A DNA stretch of 64,000 nt from Polytrichum commune (Eukaryota; Streptophyta; Polytrichopsida; Polytrichales; Polytrichaceae), in the NCBI GenBank assembly GCA_950295325.1, contig OX485807.1, positions 37,294,440-37,358,439 on the forward strand, read 5' to 3'. The translations under genes were made by a program, and so were the position numbers. Below the pieces are notes generated by a model, which was given only the letters and a program-made list of their open reading frames with translations, made no database searches and was not told where the DNA came from. Below, one piece after another: positions 12,819 through 24,815 of the stretch. Positions within the stretch are counted from its first letter, which is position 1. The number at the start of each line of letters is the position of its first letter.

Positions 12819-13196
12819 AGGTATGTGGATGTTGTTCGGTTTGTGTATTGTGTTCTCCAACTTCTACCCATTAGATTCACACAACAAAACCTATGTTGCA
12901 TTGGCAAATCTACGATGAAGCATGAGCAAAAGTCAGATTGAAAATTGAAACTTCCTTAATTTTATTTATGGTTATCAGGATTACATGTTTGTTGATTTCT
13001 TAATTGAATATATATTGTTTGTCCTCCCAATTGCATTAATTATTTAGTGGGTAGTTAATAACATCTAAAGACATAGTCCAATATTTTAATAACATGTGTT
13101 GTTATGATGTTTGCTCTTTGATCCTCACCGACCACACACCAACTAAATATAGAGGTTTTTTAAAAGGAAAAATAACTAAATAACACCCACATACCT
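12819..13196. mobile_element. MITE family B copy with perfect ends (TA-flanked)
   Basis: 378 bp with termini AGGTATGTGGATGTT and AGGTATGTGGGTGTT (inward), TA at 12817-12818 and 13197-13198. One of the best-preserved pairs of family-B ends in the window and therefore useful for defining the family. Non-coding. Confidence 0.8.
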
Positions 13197-14889
13197 TATA
13201 TCAACACTCATTTCATTTCAAATCAATCACATCAAACTGCAATATTGAATTAACACCTATCAAACATAGGGTTGTACTTTTATTCTTTAGTTTCTAATAT
13301 TTATAGTTGCTAGATCTAAAAGGATGAATTGTGAATTGAATCAATCAGCTTTGATGTTGAACTAGCATTGTAAAGATATTAAATACTGGAGGGTCCATAA
13401 TTATGCTAATTAATCATTAAACTCAACATGAAACTCAACATTGAACGCTAGCCACTTCAATTTTGATTTGATGTTGTCCTGAAGGTGCAGAGTAACTAGC
13501 ATGTAAACCTCCAAAGAATCAAGTTCTTCATACAGCACTTCCCCATCAAATAAACAAATATAAGATACTGAATACAAAAAAAACAGAAGCAGATCCAGGT
13601 TTTCAAGGAGGGAGAGTATATGAATCACTGAGATGGCATTGAATGATCTGAGACATGTATCTTGATTTGACAATTTTCTAGTTTCCAGAATACTAGATCC
13701 AGTAACTCTAATCTGTAGCAAGCAGAAACTCCCAATTCGAAGTTTACGATTTGCAACAAACAAGTCCACATGCATGCCTCCGTGTTACACAGAAGGCTAT
13801 GGTGAAGATCCTTAAACCTGGAAGGTCTCAAGCTACTATTGCGTGGTATAGCTACATGACACTTCGCCCCAAACAAGAATTCAAGCCTGTTTTAAACTGG
13901 TCGATGAGATCCATGTGTATATTATTGGGCAATCATGTAATAGTGGACCCTCAGAGAACACTGTAAACATTTGATTGATTCAACTCGTGGATGGAGAGGT
14001 CTAGGCACATGCTATCTCAAAAATGAACTTAGGAAAATATCTACAAAAAAAAAGATTTTGAATTTGAATTCTGATTGATGAGAAAAACCCAAAGGAAGAC
14101 TACATATCCTTCCCCATCTCTCACCTGTGGCCGTTGTTATTTCTTTCTCCAATTGAGTGAAAGATTACACAAAATTGGCAATCCAACTACAACCAAGTAA
14201 ATGTAACAAAAACCGAAGTAAATCAATCCTCCCTCCCTCCCTCCCTTACTCTCCTATTCTACCCTCTCCTTTCTTTTTCCCCATGTTATGCCTTTCTTGG
14301 GTCTTCTTTCATCTTATAAACTTTGTATTCATTAAATTTCCAGTAAGTAGAGGTATGCGAGAAGCAATGATATAACCAAGGAGTATAGAACTCAAGTTAA
14401 CACTATTTAACTAACGAAATAATACTCATAGTTATAGTCATTAAAGATTTCAACTAACACTTCACCTCCACTCTCGAGGATAATGAATATTCACTTCAAT
14501 AACACTTCACCTCTACTCCATAAGGATATGGTATACAAAGGAAGACTTTCCCTCTTAGTTCTCCCCCCAATTAGCCACCGGCAAATATACTCTAAATATT
14601 ATTTCTACCCCCTCAATTGATGACCCAAAATTGAACAATCGGGATCATATTTGATACTATATTCAATGTGCAACTATTACAAAAGAGGAAGTCAAAACAA
14701 TGATCAAATTTACACAAAATGTATTTAATCTAGCTCATTTGAACGAGCCCTCATCTCATTACATTTTCAACTAAAATTAACATCAAGTAAATACCTCTCT
14801 ATGACGCCTTGGGGACCAAAACAAACCTTTAAGGGTTAGGAGCTTGGAGTTAATCTCATTTACCGAGTTCATTTGATGGGAGTAGTCTC
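13197..14889. other. 3' flank of the cyclase gene; no gene seen
   Basis: Contains CTCC-type low-complexity sequence at about 14228-14280 and unremarkable short frames on both strands (for example 13410-13876, minus). No domain recognised. The 3' UTR of the cyclase gene should lie immediately below 14890 but I could not fix its end. Confidence 0.35.
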
Positions 14890-17800
14890 TCAGATAGAAA
14901 GAACACAACGAATGGGGCAACCTTCTGCTTGCACTTTGATAGGGAGACAATGTATAGTGTAGAGACCACTATCAACATTGTCTAGGTTTAGTCCCTCCAC
15001 AATAATTATTCTCTGCAAAATGGTAGAAAATGGAATTCATAATTAGAGCCCTAAATTATATGTCATCAAGTGGGATGACAATAGGTAGTGAAGCTTGATG
15101 CATGTAAACTCTTTCCAACTCTAATAAGGTATGTGGCCCTTTTGTGAGCACTTCCAACTCTAAGGACATTTATGGCCTTTGGATAATTGTCTTATCTAGT
15201 GAGCAATTGCAAATCACAAACATTGACATCTCAACTTTACGAATTGAAGTGGAAATGCTAAACTTATAAGACATCAAAGTGAAGTTTCTCTTTCACTCTA
15301 AGCCCTCCTTAGGCCCTCCATTTGTGTTACGATTGAACATAAAATGGTTAATATAATTTGAGCACATAGTTCAATTTTAGTGTAACATGTGTTTTTGGTG
15401 TCCGTTCTTAACTACAAGCCTTGTCATATACCACTCAAATATAGGCATCCAATTATAAAGAGTGACAACATAAGGCCCACATATCTTAGTTGCAAACATG
15501 TTTTAAGTGGCTATGACACTGCTAGATCTGAAGGTACTTAATGTTGAGACTTGTTAAGAGGTTCAACCTTGTCGAAACTTGATGCATGTGAAGTTTGAAC
15601 AACAAAGAGAATTCTCATAGGTAAAGTCGACTCTGACAAGATGTACCTTTCCCAAGAGAAATCGATGGGCCGGAGCAAGGTCAACATATCTTGCAATAGA
15701 GAGGTAATCAATGCCTGCATTGTCAGACATAACCACACATTTTCCTATGCCATCAAATTTCTGATAATCAGAAAAGGTGAATTAATTTCTAATGTGATTT
15801 TGGTCTCACTCAAAAATGAAAATCAAAGTGGTGAAAGGTCAAAGCCATACACCTTTCACATTGGGAGATGCATTGGTGATACATCAAATAATTCTACATG
15901 CTCCCAAATATCAAGAGCATTCAGAAGCAATGAGGGGTGTAGTATCAACAAATACGTCAATATCCTTATTCATATCTATAAAGCAACCCGGCCATTCTCA
16001 GCCGTTTACACAACCATTCCGCTGGTTGATGGTTGGAGTTCACTTTCTTTGGTTTCATTTTTGAAGGGTTTAGAGGGAAAGGTGCATTGATGACAACCAC
16101 AACCACTCTTATTACTTGTCCAACTGCGATACAAAGTGAAGTTGGGAGTGGTTGCAATGGTTGCAATGGTTGGAGTTTATTTTCTTTGGTTCTATTTTGA
16201 TTGTACTTACTATGTGGCGCTGGGAGATAACTTCAAGGCCAAAGCATGGAAGAGAATTTGTAGGGAATCTTGGACAAACTTTCTACTAGAATCCAGAAAC
16301 TATTTGTCTCCACTCCACGGACTGCACCAATAGGGGGAACAATATTTAAGGTCAACTCCACTCTTCAACAACTACCCTTTATGTGTAAATGAAGAAATCT
16401 AGTTGTGGTTGAAGTGGGGTCAAAACGATATTATTCAATCCAAAGGTGTCAAGCCAGAGCAAATTCTTCAGTACAATCAGAATTTTGCATTACCACACCT
16501 TCACGACCAACAACATGACAGTTGCTTCTCAAAGTATGCGTGGGAGGTATGTTTCCATTTGATCCAATGATGAGATTACTTTATTCATGTCTTCTACTGG
16601 TCAAGTTCTTTGAGCTCTCAATTGATGAGTAGATCAATGACTTCTAACAGACTGAAACCCTTCTCAAAAGAATTTGTGTAGTTCTTAGAGGACCTGACAT
16701 TTGTGATTCTCCAGAACTCCCATAAATAGGGTTTAGGTAATGATTTGTCCAGTATTAAGCAAGTACCATACAATGTGATCCTTAAGATAACCCTTGCTTG
16801 TTTGACAAAGTTTCCACTAGAATTTGAAGCTTTGAAGTGAGGATCATCAGCACATGAGTACAGACATGCTGATGATTCCTGATGATTCCTTACCGACGAA
16901 CTTGATATTCGTATGGTGCACAAGCCATTCTGCACCATCTGTAGTGAAACCCGCATAGCTGGAGTCGAATTCTTTCTTCCACATCAGCTTCCTATCAGAT
17001 AAAAAATCAAACGTTCCAATTACCCCCCTCCCCCCCCGCTGTATTAGCAGAGTGAATTAAGGTATAGCACGTCTTAACCATTACCCACGCAAAACGAACA
17101 CTGTAAAATCTTGCATTTAACAACATGTTGATTTTGAGAATGTCCAGCACCTTAACATCAGGTTCCCTGATGGTTTTGGGTCATCTATCAAAAAGGCTTT
17201 TGGCCATTATATAACATTGCATACGGAATTCACAAAAGGCATAATTTGGTGCATTGGAATCCCTTCTGATTGCTAACAAGAAAGACATTCTACCAATCTA
17301 ATACCAGTAGATGTACTCAACGCTTGAAGTGATAGTTTTAGCAATGTGATTGTCTACCTTAGTGCAAATTATGAATGAGTTGTGCTGCTGCAATCGGATT
17401 TTTGTGTCTGCTCACACAACTTCAGCGCTGTGTGTAGGTTGCGAAAAGATGTTAAAGTGTTTACAGGATGCTAGACTTAGTTTACACATGTGAGTGACAG
17501 ATTTCAATACCTGTCAGTGTTGAGTGTTCGAAACACAACTCGCTCAACCCCGGAGGGCAGGTGAAGGTTCTGCAACACCTGAGCTGCTTACACAAGTTCA
17601 GTGCAAATAATTAGGATATAGGGTTTCCTGCACACAAAAACTCCAGGAAGTTTCAAACATAGGATGCTCAACAGCAGTTGCAAACATGCTAAGGTATGCG
17701 GGCCTACAACAGACACTTCCAACTCCACATAAACTTCTGGCCACTGGATGGGATCATGAATTGTCTCATCCAGTTAGCAATTGTGGTTCATGAAGATTGT

Positions 17801-20079
17801 CATTTTAAGTGTCAAATTTGGCGTTGAGATGCAAAGGTTACAAGAGGTCACCATTATAGTGAAGATTCTTCTTATGGTGTCACCATTATAGGTTAAGAAG
17901 TCAAAATAAGGACACCATTATAGTGAAGATTCTTCTCTCTCTTTAAGTGATCACATAGGCCCTCCCAGTTGTGTTAAATACTTAACCTATAATGGTGTCC
18001 TTATTTTGAGCACAAAGTCCAATCTCATCATTCTTAACTACAAGCGTTGCCATATGTGACTCAAATATATGCGTCTGAACAAAACTAAGCCTTAATCTGT
18101 TCGATTAAGGCTCACATACCAACACACCCAATTCAAAGCCTCCCCTGTGTCCTAACATTTGGTGGCAGATTGTCAGAACATGACTTTGGTATACAAGGAT
18201 TCACATATTTTTCTGGATGAGTGCTGGGTTAAGATGTGTGGGCCTTATGTGACCACTCTTCTTAATTAGACAATGTGGTATATGGCAAGGCTTGTTGTTA
18301 ACAATGGACCAAAAGAGATGTGTTACAATGCGATTGGACTATGTGCTCAAATTGCAAACACAACTGGGAGGACCTATGTGATCGTTCAAAGAGAAAGAGA
18401 GTCTCCACTATGACCTCTTATAGCTTTTACATCTCCACTTCAATTCTGAAACTTAGAATGAAAATCTTCATGATACACAAATGCTAACTGGATGAGACAG
18501 TTCCCGAGCCACTCCAAGGTCAGGAATCTAAGTATGTAGAGTTGGAAGTGCCCACAATAGGGCCGCATACCTTAGTCAATTTGAGTAAACGGAAGGTTTT
18601 GAAGAATTAGTACCTGTGATATTTGAGGTGCGAGGAACATCCATCAGTAGCACTGGACCTGTATGACCACCACCACAACTTAGATAAATGGAATCAATTC
18701 ATGGCGGAGCAAGAAAACTTCCTTGCTAATACGGAGCTCCGAGCATACACCATCAAGCCAAACCGCAATCCTTGTCCCTAAATCTTAAACTCTAAAATGC
18801 TAAACCCTAACCTATCTCACCCTCTACTTGCTCTTGTTCTAAGCCTGCCTCGTCCCTCTCATTGCACGACCTTTTCTGCGTTGCGCCGAATTTATGATGC
18901 ATAGAGTGAGCGAGGGTTTCTTCTTCTCATCCTTCTTGGTGCCGACTTGTGCCCACAACAAAGGCTATCTGTGGCGCTTACTTTTTGGAGTTTCGAACCG
19001 AATTTGTGATTGAAAGAAGATACAAAGAGATAGGGTTTCTTCTTCTCCTCCTCCTTGATGCCAACTTATGGCCCACAAGCACAATTGCAAACAAAGGCTA
19101 TCTATGTCAATTACTCTTGGGGGGATTCGAAGCGAATTTATGATGAATAGAAGATGCACAGAGTAAGCAAGGATTTCTTCTCCTCCTCCGTCTTGATGCC
19201 AATTGTGACCCACAAGCACAAATGCACAATAAAGGTTATTTATGTCACTTAGTACTTTTGGGGGTTTCGTACAGAATTTCTAGTGATAAGAAGATGAATA
19301 TAGTAAGCCAAGGTTTCTTCTCCTCCTTCTTGGTGGCGACTTGTGGCCCACAAGAAAAATTGCACAAAAAAGGCTATCTATATCAATTACTCTTGGAGGG
19401 ATTCGAGTTAAATTTTGTGATGGATAGAAGATGCATGGAGTAAGCGATGGTTTCTTCTTCTCCTCCTCCTCCTTGGTGTCAACTTGTGGCCCACAAGCAA
19501 GATTGCACAACAAAGGCTATCTATAACGCATAGTACTTTTAGAGATTTCGAACCGAATTTGTGATTAAACAAGACTCATAGAGTCCTTGTTGGTGCCGAC
19601 TTGTGACCCACAAGCAAATTTGCACAAAAAGGCTACCTGTGGCGCGTAGTACATTTGGGGGATTCGAACTTACCGATGAGGACATTGAGATCCAACGAAG
19701 CCACATGGAAGTCTCCATGCTCATAATCCTCTCGGACGAAATGGCCGGGGGCATCCACATGGGTACCAGAGTGCGCATTCTCAAACTTCATCTCGGAGAC
19801 ATTGGCAAGGTCGCCATCCGCGATGCTTTCCACCAAGCGTGTGAGGCTGCCCAGTCCATCCGCCGAGTCCCATTTGGGCATGTCGGGTCGGTACGAGTGC
19901 GAGATATCTATAAACCTCCCATTCCGTCCCGCCCCAGCTTCACAGCTCTCACGTATCCCATATGAGAGGAGGCCAGGATGTGCTTCCTCTAGCGCCACAC
20001 CGGTGCCTCTCTGCCACATGAGGCTTATCAGCAGGAGTGATGCCAAGATATGTGTAACACTGAGCCCTGCCATCGCCAT
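14890..20079 (-). CDS. Cyclase-family (kynurenine formamidase-like) secreted protein, six exons, 270 aa
   Basis: Rebuilt by eye as complement(14890..15012, 15647..15714, 16894..16991, 17511..17583, 18614..18658, 19674..20079): 813 nt, all junctions GT-AG and in phase, giving 270 residues, the usual length of plant cyclase-family proteins. Residues 1-30 form a signal peptide (hydrophobic LSVTHILASLLLISLMW), so secretion is expected. The family motif HSGTHVDAPGHF lies at about 103-114 (putative metal ligands H107, D109, H113). Later exons give GPVLLMDVPR, VVFRTLNTDR, EFDSSYAGFTTDGAEWL, GIDYLSIA and a conserved C-terminus ending CLPIKVQAEGCPIRCVLSI. The first in-frame ATG is 20079; upstream codons lack ATG. 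Family members resemble bacterial kynurenine formamidase, and plant relatives act in the extracellular matrix; the substrate here is unknown. Introns 1, 2 and 5 carry repeats. No disabling change was seen. Confidence 0.92.
15127..15486. mobile_element. MITE family B in cyclase intron 5 (TA-flanked)
   Basis: 360 bp, AGGTATGTGGCCC ... GGCCCACATATCT, with TA at 15125-15126 and 15487-15488. Carries the landmarks GTGAGCACTTCCAACTC, GTGTCCGTTCTTAACTACAAG and CCACTCAAATATAGGC. Lies between exons 5 and 6 without touching either splice site. Confidence 0.82.
17692..18120. mobile_element. MITE family B in cyclase intron 2, longer variant
   Basis: About 429 bp from TA|AGGTATGCGGGCC to CTCACATACC. It is longer than its relatives because a segment around 17855-17935 is duplicated (CACCATTATAGTGAAGATTCTTCT occurs twice) and partly inverted (CACCATTATAGGTTAAG against CTTAACCTATAATGGTG). 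Non-coding. Confidence 0.72.
18232..18572. mobile_element. Second MITE family B in cyclase intron 2 (TA-flanked)
   Basis: 341 bp, opposite in orientation to the copy 110 bp away. Termini AGATGTGTGGGCC and AGGTATGCGGCCC (inward) with TA at 18230-18231 and 18573-18574. The right end stops about 40 bp short of the exon 2 donor at 18613, so the exon was narrowly missed. Confidence 0.8.
18897..19660. repeat. Minisatellite (~122-141 bp unit, about 5.5 copies) in cyclase intron 1
   Basis: Unit landmarks are GAAGATGCAYAGAGTAAGC, TTTCTTCTYCTCC, CTTGTGGCCCACAAGC, AAAGGCTATCTAT, TTTGGGGGATTCGA. Starts fall near 18897, 19019, 19151, 19291, 19429 and 19570 (last partial). The array stops about 15 bp before the exon 1 donor, and the last GGGGGATTCGAA abuts it, so the array may have grown from the exon 1/intron 1 boundary. 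Copies have diverged, so it is not recent. Confidence 0.8.
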
Positions 20080-20943
20080 ATCTGAATGCTCGTACAAATA
20101 CCACTGGTCTTGGATGCTTTGTAGATTGTAATTGGGAATGATCCTTTGCAATTGCAACCTAAGTTATGCCTGCTCCACCATAGCCACTTTTGTCCGGTAC
20201 TTGGGTGAGCTTTTGAACATTTGAGCAACACATGTCAAATCCGTGCACTGGGTTCCCGGAATTATTTTACATCGTTGAACCCGACATGGACATTTGCAAC
20301 TTTATTTTGCAAATGCTAAACAACAAAGTCATTAGTGCATGCCACCCTAATTTCATCAAACCCCACAACAAGTGCTTACTCCATCAGATCAATGATGAGA
20401 ATGCTCAGTCATGCCACCCACAACTGCGCAGGGTTTCACCTCAGTGCATCATGTTACGTTTCTTTGTCAGCCTGATGTTTATGTTGATCACTTGAGCTCT
20501 GATTCCCAGTTCCAACAGACTTATGTGAACAAACACACACTATGACCCACTTCAAAGCAGATTTCGTTTGAGGATCTCCAGGAGCTTACACGTGTCAGAA
20601 TTAGTGGCCAAAAACATGTGACGGCATTTTTCCTTCAATTTATCTTGCGAACTGAATCTTTCGATTGAGATTTTTGTTGGATCCTATTGTACATTCTACT
20701 GTGCTATTGCGGCAGGTAATTCTTCCAACTCATCTAAATCCCAGCAAGAGTAGTACTGGATCAATTCAGACACTGCATTTTCGTATCGAATCAAACATGT
20801 TGATTCAACAAATCATAATGTATGATCAAATGTACCAACTTACTTAAAATGTATTTAGATCATTAACCCATCTGCTTGTCGTCACTCAACAAGTTAGAGA
20901 TATCACAGTGAGTAGTAAACTCATGGCACCAGCTTCCAACATC
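20080..20943. other. Upstream flank of the cyclase gene
   Basis: Should contain the cyclase 5' UTR and promoter (minus strand). I could not identify a TATA box or transcription start with confidence. No other gene recognised. Confidence 0.35.
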
Positions 20944-21331
20944 AGGTATGTGGGCCTAATGTGGTCGCTCTTCTTTATTGGACACCTAATTGAGTGGTAT
21001 ACGGCAAAGCTTGTAATTAAGAACGGATCGACACAAAAAAGACATGTATATTAATGAGATTGTACTTTGTGCTCAGACTATGTACACCATTTTAGGTTCA
21101 GTTGGGAGGGCATATGTGATCACTTAGAGCCTAGAGAGTCAGAATCTTCACTTTACCTCCCATAACTTCTGCATCTCAACTCCGATTCTGAAACTTGAAA
21201 TTAACAATCTGTGTAGTTTGCAATTGCAATTGCTAACTTGATGCTAGCTTAATGAGACAATTCCTGATTAAATCCATCGGTCAAAGTTGTCGGTGGAATT
21301 GGAAGTGCCCACGATAGGGCCATGGACACCT
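20944..21331. mobile_element. MITE family B copy upstream of the cyclase gene
   Basis: AGGTATGTGGGCCTAATGTGG at the left end; landmarks TCTTTATTGGACACCTAATT, GAGTGGTATACGGCAAAGCTT, GGCATATGTGATCACTTAG, CATCTCAACTCCGATTCTGAAAC and GGAAGTGCCCACGATAGGGCC; right end worn (GACACCT). TA flanks are no longer visible. It lies about 0.9 kb upstream of the cyclase ATG. Confidence 0.7.
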
Positions 21332-22013
21332 GACTTCAGACTTATGATAAAACTGGTAACCTGCAGGACAGGTAGCTTTTCTCAATCAGGATATATATAG
21401 TATGCATCCAGGAACATCGTGTACTATCCCTTGGTCAGTTTCAATCGAATCCAATTCTGTAACAATTTGTCAGGGCTATCAAACCAATCTCCTGCTTGTT
21501 CGGGTCCTAATTTGTGGAGATGGCGCAGTACCGATTCGTCCGTCGAAAGACAAGTGAACAATCAGTGCCTGGAGCTGGAGAGAGCAATTATATTCTTCCC
21601 AACCCTGTCAAGAGTATACTCTCTTGAAACATGTCTTTGACCTTTAGAGCTTGTGGAAACACTGCACTGTTCCGATTATCCTGTCAGTCAGATCTGGCCC
21701 ACTTTGAAGGCATCTCTGTCGGCGGATGCATGCCCTCAGCATATAATTATAAAAGTTCAGCCCAGTGACCTAATCAAGAATATATTAAGGATGTGACAGC
21801 TGCTGCAGTACTACTCCGATATGTGATGTCTTCAGTTTGATTTTAGTTATAAAGGTTGATACAGAACATAGCCATCTAGAATCTAATCTTCAGGTAGTCG
21901 ATAGTACTCATCAGGAGTGCACATGATAAATCTACAACTGGCAAGGACTATGCATCTGCATCAACTTGATCGATGTCTTAGTGCAAAATTGATAAAGAGG
22001 GAATTATCATGTA
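21332..22013. other. No gene recognised
   Basis: A 73-codon plus-strand frame (21419-21640) has no recognisable motif and no splice support. Nothing else stands out. Confidence 0.35.
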
Positions 22014-22205
22014 CGAGCGTACCCCTCATTCATCTATCATGAAAGCCCTAAAATAGTATGTAGCCCGGAGGTTGCTTTTTAGGCTAATTTGACACCGAAA
22101 TTAGTTTTACAGACCTCGAAGTAGTCTAGTCCAAGTCATTGGAGATTAATCAGCCACAAACCTATAGGGGTGTTTTTTATGTTGAATGGATGAGAGGTAC
22201 GCTCA
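22014..22205. mobile_element. MITE family A, copy 3 (TA-flanked)
   Basis: 192 bp with ends CGAGCGTACCCCTCATTCAT and TGAGCGTACCTCTCATCCAT (inward), TA at 22012-22013 and 22206-22207. Inverted relative to copy 2. Just outside the right end, TATATCTGTTGCTCACG is duplicated in tandem (22216-22260). Confidence 0.8.
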
Positions 22206-22207
22206 TA

Positions 22208-23608
22208 TGCGGTATATATATCTGTTGCTCACGGTGATGAATATATCTGTTGCTCACGATTAATCACTGTGATGAATATAATTAACCTGGGCACTCATAC
22301 TTAGCCACAGCCACATAGTTCGGACTGGCCAGACCTATTTATATAATCCGCATCTTCGAAATCGTTGGCACCTGGAAGGAGATCACATGAAGTCACTTAA
22401 GTTGCAAACATGCAATCGGCATCAACGAATCTCCACATGAAGGTCAGGAGAAACTTTCGAATCACCAAAACCTGGAGACGTAATTCTGGACATCTACAAA
22501 ACCTGTCAGGCATCATCATATATGCAAGTAGGGACCAACTACAAATACTGTGCTAATGTCAAATCACCTCACCTACACTTATATGCAACTGTAATGGACA
22601 TACTAAGTCTAGTGGAAAGACCTGCTTAGCAATCCTCTGGGCAGTCTATCCATACACCGAAAGTTAAGTTTATCGTGGAACTTAGCACCTGTCAACTTCC
22701 CAATATCATTCCAGTTGCAACACAAACTATCATCACCACAATCACAAGTCAAATTCATTCCAGCAGGGTCTTGGGGATCAGTCAAACATGTCAGCGGGTT
22801 CTGCAACACTAGAACAACAACTACTACTCGACCACCACATGCAAATCTCGACCACCACATGAGAATTTTGACTACTTTGCATGCCGACCACTAGTACTCA
22901 CTATATCCATACAAGTTGCATACATGTGTACATGAGGAGCTAGGCGGCGGGCCGGCGGGCTGGCGGGCTGGCGTGCTGCAGTTGCAGCACTTTCGAAGAA
23001 ATTTAATCTCTATAAAGTGAAGCTGGTCATGAAGAAATTAAAGCTGGACATGATATAGTGATAGTAAGTAGAGCTGGCTGCATACATACAAATTGCATCA
23101 TCACAACATGCATCCATTTGCAACCTTTGCTGCTGCAGGCTCGCTCTAGAGATTACTGTTAATAATGATGATAATGAAGCCGGCGATGGGATGATACCTA
23201 GCTCCTCACTTAATTTGCAGGCAAACAGTACGTTATCCTTACAGCTGCACCTTCACGACTCCTTGCTGAGTAGCCAGGTGCAAACTTGTGAAGCTGCCGG
23301 CCCCAGTTCGGAAGCTTCCCTTGCAGTAGTACTGCAGATGAATTGAATTAGGAGCCATTCTGACCACTTTTCTTGCTTATATCTAGCTTTGAAGGCTCTA
23401 ATCTTGCAAGCAAGTCAAGGTTCCTGGTTTCGTCCTTTACCACATGACAATAAAATGGTAAAATATCGGTGACGAAATTAGGCCAAGCCAATCCTGACAG
23501 GTTGGCAAGTTCAATGTTGCAGGAGCAGCTGGTGACGTGAGTCTGATCTCAGGAATTCTTGCGTCAAAACTAATCACAACTTGAGGAAGACAAATATGTA
23601 CGCACTAA
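22208..23608. other. No gene recognised; short low-complexity tracts
   Basis: A GC-rich GGCGGGCCGGCGGGCTGGCG tract lies at about 22943-22980, and CGACCACCACATG is repeated at 22827-22862. A minus-strand frame (22609-22860) has no recognisable domain. Confidence 0.35.
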
Positions 23609-24113
23609 GGGCTACTTCACACATGAGCCAAGAGCCGTGACCATGAAATTGTGAGAGCCCAAAAGAAAGTGTCCAACGGCCGTCCCAACACACCTCCAAA
23701 ATCATGTAGTGTGGTCACGGATCCTTAAGTGTAGTATTAAGTCATTTGCGACTGGGCCCTCAACCAAATGCTATTTCAATGAATTTATATTCATGCCGGT
23801 TCTCACACATGATAAAATAGAATAAATCAATGATTATGAGCATTTGGAGTGTTATGGTCTCCCAGTTTTGTGTGAAGCCTACCACCAAGAGGTGGTTTTT
23901 GAAAATAGTCCAAGTGAATATGAAATATGATACATTTGATGCCATGTAGGAATCCATGTAGACTTTACATGTATCCATCTTGCATTCACATACTCAGTTG
24001 GTCCCTCAAGCGTAGTGTGATGCGAACTTGGACCGGCTCCGCCTTTTCCACCAATGAGAGTGCTTGAAAGGTGTATTGGTCACGGGCTCTCAGTCTCATG
24101 TGTGAAGTGGCCC
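23609..24113. mobile_element. Tourist/Harbinger-like MITE (TAA-flanked)
   Basis: 505 bp with termini GGGCTACTTCACACATGAG and GGGCCACTTCACACATGAG (inward), pairing for roughly 40 bp including AGAGCCCGTGACCA. TAA lies outside both ends (23606-23608 and 24114-24116). Non-coding; a distant copy of the TTA-flanked class at 11844, with different terminal sequence. Confidence 0.8.
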
Positions 24114-24139
24114 TAAGGTAGACGTGCCTACATCAAACA

Positions 24140-24345
24140 CAACAATTATGATTCGGACACCTATATTTGAGTGGTATGTCATTAGGTGTGGATCTCTAAA
24201 CTCGCACCAAACAAACATGTGTTTAAAAGAGATTGAGTCGTGTGCTCAAAATATGATAACCATTCTAAACTCAATAGGTAATGTGATTGGAGGTCCCTAG
24301 TTGACCATTTGATGAGCATGAGAATCACTTTGATAATGAAAAAAA
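24140..24345. mobile_element. Fragment of MITE family B
   Basis: Contains GGACACCTATATTTGAGTGGTATG, ACATGTGTTTAAAAGAGATTG, GTGTGCTCAAAATATGATAACC and a GGGAGGTCC-like stretch in family-B order, but no intact terminus. It sits between the Tourist element and the copia 5' LTR. Confidence 0.5.
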
Positions 24346-24532
24346 ATCTTCATAACACCATATTAGTTAAAATTGGACTTTTGGAAGTCACAAACTAACT
24401 AAGCTAATATCTGAACTATGAAGTTTTTTTTTGCCAATGTTGTGCTACATGAAGACATTAGACAAAACAAGGAACATTGGAAACAAAAGGAACAAGCAAT
24501 GGGACTCTAAAAGCATAGTTATTGTTATGACA

Positions 24533-24815
24533 CTACTGTCGAAAACTAGGTGTTTGTAGACCCAACTTGTCATCATGGTATACATAAGATATCACGTTGT
24601 CGATGACGCCTCGTCGTCGTAGGATGACAACTAGGTGTTGGTATGGTGTCCCATCATCTGAGGAGGTGGTGATGATTAAAGACCTTAAATGGACACCGAA
24701 GTTGAGAGAGAAATATAGAATTCTCGATCTTGCTTTTTAGCTCTCAAGGATTATGCAATCTTGCTTCTATAATGTGCTTTTCATTTTGTATATATTTTAT
24801 ACCCGTATAATAACA
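24533..24815 (+). repeat. Copia 5' LTR
   Basis: 283 bp, TGTTATGACACTAC ... ACCCGTATAATAACA. Matches the right LTR with scattered substitutions, so this insertion is not recent. A likely primer-binding region (TTATCAACACGAAG) follows a few bases downstream. Confidence 0.85.
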
